Positions 1-8,177 of a DNA stretch of 64,000 bases are shown here, one piece after another. The notes beneath the pieces were generated by a model. The model searched no databases. It worked only from the letters and a program-made list of their open reading frames with translations, and was not told the DNA's origin. The position numbers were made by a program, and so were the translations under genes. Numbering within the stretch: position 1 is the stretch's first letter; each line of letters begins with the position of its first letter. The DNA is from Rouxiella badensis (lineage in GTDB: Bacteria; Pseudomonadota; Gammaproteobacteria; Enterobacterales; Enterobacteriaceae). The stretch is from positions 24,208 through 88,207 of the forward strand of contig NZ_MRWE01000020.1 in NCBI RefSeq assembly GCF_002093665.1, in the 5' to 3' direction.

Positions 1-49
1 TGGAAATCTGACGGTAGAGCCTTTCCACTTTTAGCGTTGGTAATTCCAT
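1..49 (-). CDS. GntR/FadR-family transcriptional regulator, N-terminal fragment
   Basis: Only the first 16 codons are in the window, reading leftwards from an ATG at 49-47: MELPTLKVERLYRQIS. A GAGGA ribosome binding site lies five bases upstream. The pattern of a short lead followed by R-L-Y-x-Q-I resembles the start of GntR regulators of the FadR subgroup such as ExuR. The gene is divergent from the transporter and uxuA, the usual arrangement for a local repressor of hexuronate genes. The family call rests on few residues, and the DNA-binding domain lies outside the window. Confidence 0.5.
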   Translation of the reverse strand, partial: MELPTLKVERLYRQIS

Positions 50-326
50 TTTATTCCTCGAATTTGATTCTGCTATCGCGCTGATTTATCAGGCTCTGAT
101 ACCGATACCGCGCCAATATGACTGCGTCTATCATAGCGCCTAAGCCCCCGACTCGTCGCGCACTGCCCCATTTATTGGATGATCAATATTGCAGCAAGGA
201 TCACATTAATTTACTTCAGACTGCTGAATTATACACAGGCCTGATGGCCTGACCAGCAGACGATTGGGCCACAAGATTATTATTACTGACCGACCCTACG
301 ATAAAAAACATAAGTAAGGACAGGCT

Positions 327-1640
327 ATGCAAACCTCTTCTCTGGACAGCGTGCTGCCGGAAACACTCGCCAGATCGAATAAAATAAAGCGCATTCAGAC
401 CCTTTCCCTCACCCTGCTGTTCATGGCAGGGATCGTTAATTTTCTCGATCGCGGGTCACTGTCGATTGCCAATCAGGCCATCCGCGGTGATTTAGGACTT
501 TCAGCCACCGAGTTTGGCTTCCTGCTGTCGGCGTTTTCACTCTCCTACGGCATCTCACAACTGCCCAGCGGCATTCTGCTCGACCGTTTTGGCCCACGCG
601 TGGTGCTTGGCGGCGGCCTGCTGTTCTGGTCGGTGATGCAGGCCCTGGCGGGCAGCGTTAACAGCTTCAGCCATTTTATTATGCTGCGTATCGGGCTTGG
701 CATCGGCGAAGCGCCGTTTATGCCGAGCGGCGTCAAGGTGGTGAACGACTGGTTTAACGTCAAAAACCGCGGCCTGCCGATGGGCATTTTCAACTCCTCG
801 ACCACGCTCGGTCAGGCGTTCGCGCCGCCAATTTTGGTCGCCCTGATGCTGGCGTTCGGCTGGCGGATGATGTTCGTTATCATCGGCGTGGCGGGCATCG
901 CTATCGCGCTCTGCTGGTACGCCTGGTACCGCAATCGAGATCAAATCAGCCTTAGCGCCGAGGACACCGCCTATCTCGACAGCGGCAGCAAACCGCTGGT
1001 CCAAACCCGCCTTAGCCTGCGTGAATGGGGTTCATTATTTAAACGTCGCAGCGTCTGGGGGATGATTTTAGGCTTCAGCGGCGTTAACTACACCGGCTGG
1101 CTCTATCTGGCCTGGTTGCCCGGCTATTTGCAGGCCGAGCGCGGTCTGAGTCTGGCTAACACCGGCTGGGTTGCGGCCATTCCCTTCCTGTTTGGCTCGC
1201 TTGGCATGCTGGTTAATGGTGTGGTGGCAGACAAACTGGCCAATAAAGGTTACTCGCTGTTAAGAAGCCGAAAGGCGCTGATTTGCTTTGGCCTGGTGTG
1301 TTCGGCGGCCTGCACTCTGCTGGTTATCCAGTCTTCGAGCACTGCCGAAGCCGTCGCCTTTATCAGCCTCGCGCTGTTCTTTATCCACTTTGCTGGCACC
1401 TCTGCGTGGGGGCTGGTACAGATTATCGCACCTTCGCGCATGGTGGCTTCAGTCAGCAGTATTCAGAACTTTGGCAGCTTTATCTTTGCCTCTTTTGCGC
1501 CGATTGTGACCGGTTGGGTGCTCGACACCACCGGCTCGTTTAACTGGGCGTTAGTGGTGTGCTCATGCGTCACCTTTGCCGGTGCGCTGTCCTATTTCTT
1601 TATCGTTAAAAACCCAATTGAATCGGCTGCAACAGCCTGA
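327..1640 (+). CDS. MFS transporter, anion:cation symporter family (hexuronate/aldonate type)
   Basis: A 437-residue inner-membrane protein with about twelve hydrophobic segments. After a short cytoplasmic N-terminus it shows the ACS-family signature NFLDRGSLSIANQAI in the first membrane segment and the loop motif GILLDRFGPR between segments 2 and 3. Known family members (ExuT, GudP, GarP) import glucuronate, galacturonate, glucarate or galactarate with protons. The gene is 51 bp upstream of uxuA with a clear AGTAAGGA site before its ATG, so the two probably form one operon. The substrate is inferred from that neighbour to be a hexuronate or a derivative such as mannonate or fructuronate. Confidence 0.85.
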   Translation: MQTSSLDSVLPETLARSNKIKRIQTLSLTLLFMAGIVNFLDRGSLSIANQAIRGDLGLSATEFGFLLSAFSLSYGISQLPSGILLDRFGPRVVLGGGLLFWSVMQALAGSVNSFSHFIMLRIGLGIGEAPFMPSGVKVVNDWFNVKNRGLPMGIFNSSTTLGQAFAPPILVALMLAFGWRMMFVIIGVAGIAIALCWYAWYRNRDQISLSAEDTAYLDSGSKPLVQTRLSLREWGSLFKRRSVWGMILGFSGVNYTGWLYLAWLPGYLQAERGLSLANTGWVAAIPFLFGSLGMLVNGVVADKLANKGYSLLRSRKALICFGLVCSAACTLLVIQSSSTAEAVAFISLALFFIHFAGTSAWGLVQIIAPSRMVASVSSIQNFGSFIFASFAPIVTGWVLDTTGSFNWALVVCSCVTFAGALSYFFIVKNPIESAATA

Positions 1641-1691
1641 CCCATTTGCCGCCACCGCTCGGCGGCGCTGATGAAATACAAGGAGTAAAAC

Positions 1692-2873
1692 ATGGAGCAA
1701 ACATGGCGCTGGTATGGCCCAAAAGACCTGGTTTCGTTGGATGACGTGCGTCAGGCTGGCGCAACCGGCGTGGTCACCGCCCTGCACCACATTCCTAACG
1801 GTGAGGTGTGGCCGATTGAGGAAATCAAACAGCGTCAGGCGGAACTGGCCGAGAAAGGCCTGGTTTGGTCGGTGGTCGAAAGTATTCCGGTTCACGAAGA
1901 GATTAAAACCCGCAGCGGACAGTGCGAACAGCATATTGCCAACTACCAACAGTCGATGCGCAACCTCGCGGCCTGCGGCATCGATACTATTTGCTATAAC
2001 TTCATGCCGGTGCTCGACTGGACCCGCACCGACCTCGGGTATCTGTTGCCAGACGGCTCGCGCGCACTGCGCTTTGACCAGACGGCCTTTGCGGCCTTCG
2101 AGCTGCATATTCTGCAACGTGAAGGGGCTAAAAAAGATTACTCCTCCCTCGAACAGCAGCAGGCGGCAGAGTATTTTGCGGCGATGTCCGAGCAGGAAAA
2201 AGACACGTTAACCGCCAATATTATTGCCGGCCTGCCGGGTGCCGAAGAAGGCTACACCCTGGAGCAGTTCCGCGCACGTCTGGCGACTTACGACGGCATC
2301 GACAAGGCGGGCCTGCGTGACAACATGGCGCACTTCCTGCGTGCCATCGTGCCGGTTGCCGAGCAGTACGGCCTGCGCCTTGCCGTTCACCCGGACGATC
2401 CCCCGCGTCCGATCCTCGGCCTGCCGCGCATCGTCTCCACCCTCGAAGATATGCAGTGGCTGAAAGACACCGTCGACAGCGTGCACAACGGCTTCACTTT
2501 CTGTACCGGTTCATACGGCGTCCGTGAGGATAACGACCTGGTGAAGATGTTTACTGCCTTCGCCGACCGCGTTCACTTTATTCACCTGCGTGCCACCACG
2601 CGCGAGGCGACGCCGGGCAGTTTCCACGAGGCCGACCATCTGGACGGTGATGTGGATATGGTGGCGGTTATTAAAGCGATACTGACCGAAGAGCAGCGCC
2701 GCCAACGCACTCAGGATCTACGCCCTATTCCGATGCGCCCCGATCACGGTCATCAGATGCTGGATGACCTGAAAAAGAAAACTAACCCGGGCTATTCAGC
2801 CATTGGCCGACTGCGCGGGCTGGCCGAACTTCGAGGCGTTGAACGCGCACTGAAGCAGACGCTTTTTTCTTGA
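1692..2873 (+). CDS. uxuA: Mannonate dehydratase
   Basis: A 393-residue protein matching E. coli UxuA (394 residues) nearly end to end: start [10 protein letters not shown], then [52 protein letters not shown] and the C-terminal [17 protein letters not shown]. The conserved His, Cys and Asp residues of these blocks form the divalent-metal site of the family. UxuA dehydrates D-mannonate to 2-keto-3-deoxy-D-gluconate in glucuronate breakdown. An AAGGAG site precedes the ATG. The usual partner uxuB (fructuronate reductase) is not here, so either it lies elsewhere or this copy serves imported mannonate. Confidence 0.95.
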   Translation: MEQTWRWYGPKDLVSLDDVRQAGATGVVTALHHIPNGEVWPIEEIKQRQAELAEKGLVWSVVESIPVHEEIKTRSGQCEQHIANYQQSMRNLAACGIDTICYNFMPVLDWTRTDLGYLLPDGSRALRFDQTAFAAFELHILQREGAKKDYSSLEQQQAAEYFAAMSEQEKDTLTANIIAGLPGAEEGYTLEQFRARLATYDGIDKAGLRDNMAHFLRAIVPVAEQYGLRLAVHPDDPPRPILGLPRIVSTLEDMQWLKDTVDSVHNGFTFCTGSYGVREDNDLVKMFTAFADRVHFIHLRATTREATPGSFHEADHLDGDVDMVAVIKAILTEEQRRQRTQDLRPIPMRPDHGHQMLDDLKKKTNPGYSAIGRLRGLAELRGVERALKQTLFS

Positions 2874-2905
2874 TAGCCGCTGAGTTGAATATTTAGCCCT
2901 GCCCA

Positions 2906-2936
2906 CGCTTTCCCCGTCACGACAAAGGGGAAAGCG
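2906..2936. terminator. Stem-loop between convergent uxuA and AraC-family gene
   Basis: A perfect 10-bp inverted repeat, CGCTTTCCCC and GGGGAAAGCG with an 11-base loop, lies in the gap between two convergent genes. It is well placed to end transcription or stabilise transcripts from both sides, but neither strand has a run of T after the stem, so intrinsic termination is uncertain. Confidence 0.45.
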
Positions 2937-2983
2937 GGGGTGAATCTGCCACAAAAAATTCCCGCCCTCTACTGCTCCCCCCT

Positions 2984-3814
2984 TTACTGCTCCCGCCCAA
3001 GATTCTGCTCTCGCCATTTGGCCGGCGATACGCCATGAACCTGCTTGAACGCCTTGGAAAAGTGAAGCTGGTTTTCATAACCTACCGATATTCCCACCAC
3101 CTTGATGGCGGTATGTTGATTGCACAACAGGCTGACCGCGATGCTCATACGGAAATTAAGCAAATATTCCTTGGGGCCGATGCCGTATTGGCTTTTAAAC
3201 AGGCGGCAGAGATAGCTGCGGTTGATATTGCAATAAGCCGACAGGCTCTCGATGGTCAGGTTTTCATGGTAACGGTTTTCAATCTGTTTGATGGCCTTAC
3301 GCAGGTGCTGCGCTTTGTCGTTATGCTGCTCTGCCATACCCTGCTGCGTATTGCCAATCAGTGCAGAAAAGAACAGGTAACACAGGCCCAGCACCTTGAG
3401 GCGATGCCCATCCCCGTCGGCAATGATCTGCCGCAGGCAGCGCTCGGCGTCAGCGCCTTGTTCAGGCCGATTGGGCCGATAAACGGGAAACTGTCGACTC
3501 AGCCCGCACTCCGCAAAAATCTTGCTGGCCACCAGCCCATCGACCTCAAGCCACATGTAGTGCCAGGGGCGACGTTCATCGGCACAGTAGGTGGTCACGT
3601 CGTGCGGGTGAATCAAAAACCCTTCTCCCGCCGCAACGCTAAAGGATCCGTATTCACTGTGCAGAACGCCGACACCACTTATCACATAATGAAATAGATA
3701 GTGCTGACGCACAGCGGGTCCAAATCGGTGTCCCTTATCGCAATCTTCCTCTCCGTACTGATAGAGATTCAACTCGATATTGTCTGTGCGATTCAGCGTA
3801 AAGGTCTTATGCAT
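2984..3814 (-). CDS. AraC-family regulator (MsmR/RafR-like), probable activator of the alpha-galactoside genes
   Basis: A 276-residue regulator. Residues about 10-150 form a cupin-like sugar-sensing domain (HYLFHYVISGVGVLHSEYG, then GFLIHPHDVTTYCAD). Residues about 165-270 hold the two helix-turn-helix motifs of the AraC family (LTIESLSAYCNINRSYLCRLFK and VVGISVGYENQLHFSKAFKQ, followed by G-V-S-P-A-K-W-R). It is divergent from the GH4 alpha-galactosidase across a 201-bp gap, as MelR is from melA in E. coli, although the protein is shorter than MelR and more like MsmR/RafR proteins. Inferred role: activation of the melA-type operon in response to melibiose or raffinose. Confidence 0.85.
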   Translation of the reverse strand: MHKTFTLNRTDNIELNLYQYGEEDCDKGHRFGPAVRQHYLFHYVISGVGVLHSEYGSFSVAAGEGFLIHPHDVTTYCADERRPWHYMWLEVDGLVASKIFAECGLSRQFPVYRPNRPEQGADAERCLRQIIADGDGHRLKVLGLCYLFFSALIGNTQQGMAEQHNDKAQHLRKAIKQIENRYHENLTIESLSAYCNINRSYLCRLFKSQYGIGPKEYLLNFRMSIAVSLLCNQHTAIKVVGISVGYENQLHFSKAFKQVHGVSPAKWREQNLGREQ

Positions 3815-3884
3815 CAGTGGACGTCCGTGATTTTCTTGCCTGTTCTAGCAGTGTAGTCGAGGCAAATTATGGCGTCCGTCATCA

Positions 3885-3906
3885 AATCAAGATCTCGCTC
3901 ACATTA
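3885..3906 (+). promoter_or_regulatory. Possible CRP site in the melA/AraC promoter gap
   Basis: AATCAAGATCTCGCTCACATTA matches the right half of the CRP consensus well (GATCT, then TCACATT) and the left half poorly. Catabolite control would be expected for an alpha-galactoside operon. This is a pattern match only. Confidence 0.3.
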
Positions 3907-4015
3907 TTCGAGGTGAGTCATTTTTCACCATAACAAGGTCACATTCATCCATATCTCGCGCCGCCATTGCAGCGTAGTTTCAGCAAATCGAAAACAGCAG
4001 CAGTGGAGAGATTAA

Positions 4016-5323
4016 ATGATAAAAGTCACTTTCATGGGCGCGGGCAGCACCATCTTCGCCAAAAACGTGTTGGGCGATATTATGGCGACCCCGGCATTAA
4101 AAGAGGTGGATATTGCGTTATATGATATTGACGGTGCGCGCCTCAGCGAATCGTTGGCCATGTTGAACAATATCAACCGTAATACCAACGCCGGACGGGC
4201 GAAAATCACCCCCTACCTCGGCGTAGAGAATCGCCTCGCGGCACTCAAGAATGCCGACTACGTGGTGAATGCCATTCAGGTCGGTGGCTATGACCCTTGC
4301 ACCATCACCGATTTCGCCATCGCCAAAAAATACGGCCTACAGCAAACCATCGCCGATACCTTGGGAATTGGCGGTATCTTCCGTGCCCTGCGCACGCTGC
4401 CGGTGATGTTTGATTTTGCACGGGATATCGAGGCGGTATGCCCTGACGCCTGGCTGCTGAACTATACCAATCCCATGGCGTCTTTGACCGGTGCCATGCT
4501 GCGTCATACCGGCGTGAAAACCGTCGGGCTATGCCACAGCGTTCAGGTCTGCGCGCAAACGCTGTTACAAAGCGTGGGGATGCCGACCGATGGCGTACAG
4601 TTCCATATCGCAGGCATTAACCATATGGCATGGCTGCTGGATATTCGCCGCCACGGTGAGGACCTTTACCCAGAGATCAAGCGTCGAGCCAACGCCTTAG
4701 AGGGCAAGCACGATGACATGGTGCGCCACGAAATCATGAAGACCTTTGGCTACTATGTCACTGAATCCTCAGAACATAACGCTGAATACATGCCCTACTG
4801 GATTAAGCGTCACTATCCACAACTCATTGAGCGCTTCAATATTCCGCTCGATGAATATCCTCGCCGCTGCATTGAGCAGATTGAAAAGTGGCAGCAGCAG
4901 AAACTGGCGCTAACCCACGATGCCAACCTGACGCACCAGCGCAGCCATGAATATGCCTCTTACATCATTGAGGCCATTGAAACCGACAAACCTTATAAGA
5001 TTGGCGGTAACGTGCTGAATACCGGCCTGATAACCAACCTGCCCGCCGAGGCCTGTGTCGAGGTCCCTTGCCTGGTAGACGGTCAGGGAGTCAGCCCTTG
5101 CTACGTCGGTAATTTGCCGGAGCAGCTCGCCGCGCTAAACCGCACCAATATCAATACCCAGTTACTGACCATTGAAGCAGCGGTCAGCCGCAAACGTGAG
5201 GCTATTTACCACGCGGCGCTGCTCGACCCGCATACCTCTGCCGAGCTGTCTATCGATGACATTCGTAAGCTTTGCGACGAGCTTATCGACGCGCACGGCA
5301 CATGGCTCCCTGCCTATCATTAA
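4016..5323 (+). CDS. melA: Alpha-galactosidase, glycoside hydrolase family 4
   Basis: A 435-residue cytoplasmic enzyme. The N-terminal Rossmann motif FMGAGSTIF binds NAD, followed by acidic LYDIDG. The NYTNPMA block is near residue 150, the metal-binding GLCHSVQ block has Cys173 and His174, and GINHMAW has Asn202 and His203, all typical of GH4 enzymes that use NAD and Mn2+. The closest recognised relative is MelA, which splits melibiose into galactose and glucose. The start is preceded by GTGGAGAG. It is slightly shorter than E. coli MelA and is followed 79 bp later by a LacY-type permease rather than the Na+-coupled MelB. Confidence 0.88.
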   Translation: MIKVTFMGAGSTIFAKNVLGDIMATPALKEVDIALYDIDGARLSESLAMLNNINRNTNAGRAKITPYLGVENRLAALKNADYVVNAIQVGGYDPCTITDFAIAKKYGLQQTIADTLGIGGIFRALRTLPVMFDFARDIEAVCPDAWLLNYTNPMASLTGAMLRHTGVKTVGLCHSVQVCAQTLLQSVGMPTDGVQFHIAGINHMAWLLDIRRHGEDLYPEIKRRANALEGKHDDMVRHEIMKTFGYYVTESSEHNAEYMPYWIKRHYPQLIERFNIPLDEYPRRCIEQIEKWQQQKLALTHDANLTHQRSHEYASYIIEAIETDKPYKIGGNVLNTGLITNLPAEACVEVPCLVDGQGVSPCYVGNLPEQLAALNRTNINTQLLTIEAAVSRKREAIYHAALLDPHTSAELSIDDIRKLCDELIDAHGTWLPAYH

Positions 5324-5360
5324 TCATTAAATCAAGCTGTTACTGCATCAAAACCCATAA

Positions 5361-5381
5361 GGCGCAGGCCCGTTCTGCGCC
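5361..5381 (+). repeat. Hairpin between melA and the permease
   Basis: GGCGCAG and CTGCGCC form a perfect 7-bp stem with a 7-base loop in the 79-bp gap between the two operon genes. There is no T tract, so it is more likely an mRNA-stabilising or processing hairpin than a terminator. Part of it (GTTCTGCGC) recurs in the hairpin downstream of the permease. Confidence 0.5.
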
Positions 5382-5402
5382 GTCAAAAATGGACGGTGGA
5401 CC

Positions 5403-6671
5403 ATGTTCTATTTAAAAAACAAAAATTTTTGGATCTTCGGTGCCTTCTGTTTTTTCTATTTCTTTATCATTGGCGCGGTGATGCCTTTCTTCCCCATTTG
5501 GCTGCATGACGTCAATCATCTCGACCAGCGACAAACCGGCGTAGTCTTCGCCAGCATGGCACTGTTTGCCCTGATATTTCAGCCGGTATTTGGCTTCGTC
5601 ACTGACAAGTTTGGACTGAAGAAACATCTGCTTTGGATGATTATCTTTCTGCTGCTGTTTCTGGCCCCGCTGTTTATCTATGTGTTCTCGCCGTTACTGC
5701 AAAGCAACTTCTTTTTAGGCGCGTTGCTGTGCGGGATTTATCTGGGCGTGGTGTGCAGCGGTGGGTCACCGGCCATTGAAGCCTACATCGAAAAAGTCAG
5801 CCGCCGCAGCCAGTTTGAGTATGGTCGCGCTCGTCTGTTTGGCTGCATTGGCTGGGCCATCTGCGCCTCTATCGTCGGCTATATGTTCACCATCAACAAT
5901 CAGTTTGCTTTTTGGCTGGCATCAAGCTTTGCGCTCGCCATGGCGGGCTTGCTCTATCTTTTCAAACCGGAAAAAGGCAATACGCTAAAAGTGGCGGACG
6001 GGCTGGCGTTGAACCATAACCCGGTGCAGCTAAAAACGGCGCTTGGCCTGCTGAAAATGCGCAAATTTTGGTATCTGGTGATGTATATCGTTGGCGTTGC
6101 CTGCGTGTACGACGTCTACGATCAGCAGTTCGCCAACTTCTTTACCTCTTTCTTCCGCGACAGGCACGCCGGTACCCAGGCGTTTGGATATGTGACCACG
6201 CTAGGCGAGTTTCTCAATGCTTTCATCATGTTCTTTGCGCCGCTTATCATCAATCGCATTGGCGGCAAGAATGCGCTGCTGATTGCCGGACTGATTATGT
6301 CGGTGCGGATTATAGGCTCGTCGCAGGCGGAGTCGGTTACGGCGGTGATTTTACTCAAGACGCTGCATATGTTTGAAGTGCCGTTCCTGCTGGTGGGCAT
6401 TTTCAAATACATCACCACCCAATTTAACGTCAATCTTTCCGCCTCCATTTATCTGTGGGGTTACTGCTTCTTCAAGCAGCTATCGGCGATAGGTATGTCT
6501 TATGCGGCAGGTCTGATGTACGTCAACTATGGTTTCAAAACTTCTTATCTGATGCTGGGATGCATTGCGCTGCTGTTCACCCTCATTTCGGCCTTTGTTC
6601 TGAGCGGTAAAGCGGCGATTGTCGAGGAAGAAGGCCTGCACGCGCCTGCTCCGCGGCCTGCTGCGCAATGA
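5403..6671 (+). CDS. LacY-family oligosaccharide:H+ symporter (melibiose/raffinose permease type)
   Basis: A 422-residue, twelve-segment permease collinear with E. coli LacY. All key LacY residues are at the same numbers: Glu126, Arg144, Cys148, Glu269, Arg302, His322 and Glu325, in the motifs [30 protein letters not shown] and [11 protein letters not shown]. Both galactoside binding and proton coupling should therefore be intact. LacY-family members such as RafB and Enterobacter MelY carry raffinose or melibiose. The pairing with a GH4 alpha-galactosidase, with no beta-galactosidase nearby, suggests an alpha-galactoside substrate. It is the second gene of the operon. Confidence 0.9.
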   Translation: MFYLKNKNFWIFGAFCFFYFFIIGAVMPFFPIWLHDVNHLDQRQTGVVFASMALFALIFQPVFGFVTDKFGLKKHLLWMIIFLLLFLAPLFIYVFSPLLQSNFFLGALLCGIYLGVVCSGGSPAIEAYIEKVSRRSQFEYGRARLFGCIGWAICASIVGYMFTINNQFAFWLASSFALAMAGLLYLFKPEKGNTLKVADGLALNHNPVQLKTALGLLKMRKFWYLVMYIVGVACVYDVYDQQFANFFTSFFRDRHAGTQAFGYVTTLGEFLNAFIMFFAPLIINRIGGKNALLIAGLIMSVRIIGSSQAESVTAVILLKTLHMFEVPFLLVGIFKYITTQFNVNLSASIYLWGYCFFKQLSAIGMSYAAGLMYVNYGFKTSYLMLGCIALLFTLISAFVLSGKAAIVEEEGLHAPAPRPAAQ

Positions 6672-6725
6672 ACCCCTGGCCCACTCACCCCTTGAGGAGA
6701 CGCTCTTGCAGGAAACGATGAGGTT

Positions 6726-6757
6726 GCGCAGAACTGACGGGCGGGGTTGTTCTGCGC
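6726..6757 (+). terminator. Stem-loop after the alpha-galactoside operon
   Basis: GCGCAGAAC and GTTCTGCGC form a perfect 9-bp stem with a 14-base loop, about 55 bases after the permease stop and before the convergent dipeptidase gene. The following GGCCCCTTT gives only a short T run, so termination is plausible but not textbook. Confidence 0.45.
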
Positions 6758-6809
6758 GGCCCCTTTAACAGGGCTTCAACCTTAATTTATTGAATATAAT
6801 AAACTTAAA

Positions 6810-7934
6810 TTACTCACCCCAGGTTCTTTCGAGCACGCTAATCCAATTTTTATGGCAGATTTTCTCCAGCAGCGAAGTGTTATATCCCGCCTTGCGCAGC
6901 GCGGCTTCGAACTTGCGCAGGCCGCGCACATCGACCATGTCCGGTGTCAGTGTTACGCCGTCGAAGTCTGAGCCAAAGCCCACTTTGTCTTCACCGAGTT
7001 TCTCGACCAGGTAATCGACGTGGCGCACCATATCGAGCACCGAGGCGTCCGGGGATTTTTGCCCGTCTTCGCGCAGGAATGACATGCCAAAGTTCACGCC
7101 GACAAAGCCGCCGCTCTCTTTAATCGCCTCGAGCTGTTTGTCGGTCAGATTGCGTGACTGAGCGCTGAGTGCATGGGCATTAGAGTGGCTGGCCACCAGC
7201 GGTGCGTCGCTGTGTTTTGCCACCTGCCAGAAACCTTTTTCATCCAGATGCGACAGGTCAACCATGATGCGTTTCTGATTACAGGCCTTGACCAGCTTAA
7301 TCCCCAGCTCGGTGAGTCCCGGTCCGAGGTCTGGCGATGACGGAAATTTGAACGGCACGCCGTGCCCAAAGATGTTCGGACGGCTCCAGACTGGGCCAAT
7401 CGAACGCAGCCCCATCGCGTAGAACACGTCCAGCAGATAGAGGTCAGGGTCAATCGCCTCGGCGCCTTCAATATGCATAACCACAGCTAATGATTGATTT
7501 TGTATCGACTCACGGATTTCTTTCGCGCTGCGGCAAATTTTTACCGCGCCCGCGGAGGCTTTTTCGATACGCAGCAAAAACGCCATCATGCCAATTGTGA
7601 CGTCACGCGCAGAATTGAAATCTGGCGTCGGAGAAAAATCGGGATGCTTATTAGTACCTTCCAACAGGAAACGAGTATCAATTCCTGAACCCGGCACGAT
7701 ACTTGCTTCTTCCGTTAAGTCAGGCAGCTTCGGTGAGGGAACATAGGCCGCGAACAGGCCTCCGGCAAAGCCTGCCTCACGGCAGCGTGCCAGGTCCATT
7801 TGCCCGCAGGCGGGACCTTCCAGAAACGCGTGTTGCGGATTTTGGCGATGATTTAACCAAAGTTGCAGTAAAACGTCGTTATGTCCGTCAAATACCGGTA
7901 CCGGGCCTTCAGTTGCGCTGACTATGTTATTCAT
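6810..7934 (-). CDS. Membrane (renal)-type dipeptidase, family M19
   Basis: A 374-residue enzyme with the M19 dinuclear-zinc signatures: DGHNDV near residue 17 (His18, Asp20), HIEGAEAID, VDLSHLDEKGF, ASHSNAHAL and GSDFDGV. M19 enzymes hydrolyse dipeptides, often with a D-amino acid at the C-terminal position. There is no signal peptide, so it should act in the cytoplasm. It is divergent from a peptide ABC operon that ends in a D-aminopeptidase-like enzyme, so import followed by hydrolysis of D-containing peptides is the natural reading. The dipeptidase activity is well supported; the D-specificity is inferred from context. Confidence 0.88.
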   Translation of the reverse strand: MNNIVSATEGPVPVFDGHNDVLLQLWLNHRQNPQHAFLEGPACGQMDLARCREAGFAGGLFAAYVPSPKLPDLTEEASIVPGSGIDTRFLLEGTNKHPDFSPTPDFNSARDVTIGMMAFLLRIEKASAGAVKICRSAKEIRESIQNQSLAVVMHIEGAEAIDPDLYLLDVFYAMGLRSIGPVWSRPNIFGHGVPFKFPSSPDLGPGLTELGIKLVKACNQKRIMVDLSHLDEKGFWQVAKHSDAPLVASHSNAHALSAQSRNLTDKQLEAIKESGGFVGVNFGMSFLREDGQKSPDASVLDMVRHVDYLVEKLGEDKVGFGSDFDGVTLTPDMVDVRGLRKFEAALRKAGYNTSLLEKICHKNWISVLERTWGE

Positions 7935-7991
7935 AAAAAAGGTCTACCCTTGGTTAAGCACGACAGGAATGATTCAGCCTCGCTCTTAAAA

Positions 7992-8017
7992 GGTGCAATT
8001 CATTTCTGAATCGCACC
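7992..8017. promoter_or_regulatory. Long inverted repeat between dipeptidase and peptide ABC operon
   Basis: GGTGCAATTCA, four bases, then TGAATCGCACC: ten of eleven arm positions are complementary. A second inverted repeat, TTTCACA with TGTGAAA eleven bases apart, sits at 8032-8056. Both lie in the 243-bp divergent gap, which suggests an operator for a regulator controlling both directions. The regulator is not identified; none is adjacent. Confidence 0.4.
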
Positions 8018-8177
8018 ACGCATGAGCAAAATTTCACATTACATTTTCTTGTGAAAACGGCGCATCGTGGCGCGGCTGCGATGCCGTCCATTAGAGACAA
8101 AGCGCAGCGGACAAGTCAAGGGCAGGACCTAATAAAATTAAATTTTAAGTTTAAATATCAACACGATGGGAGTCCTC

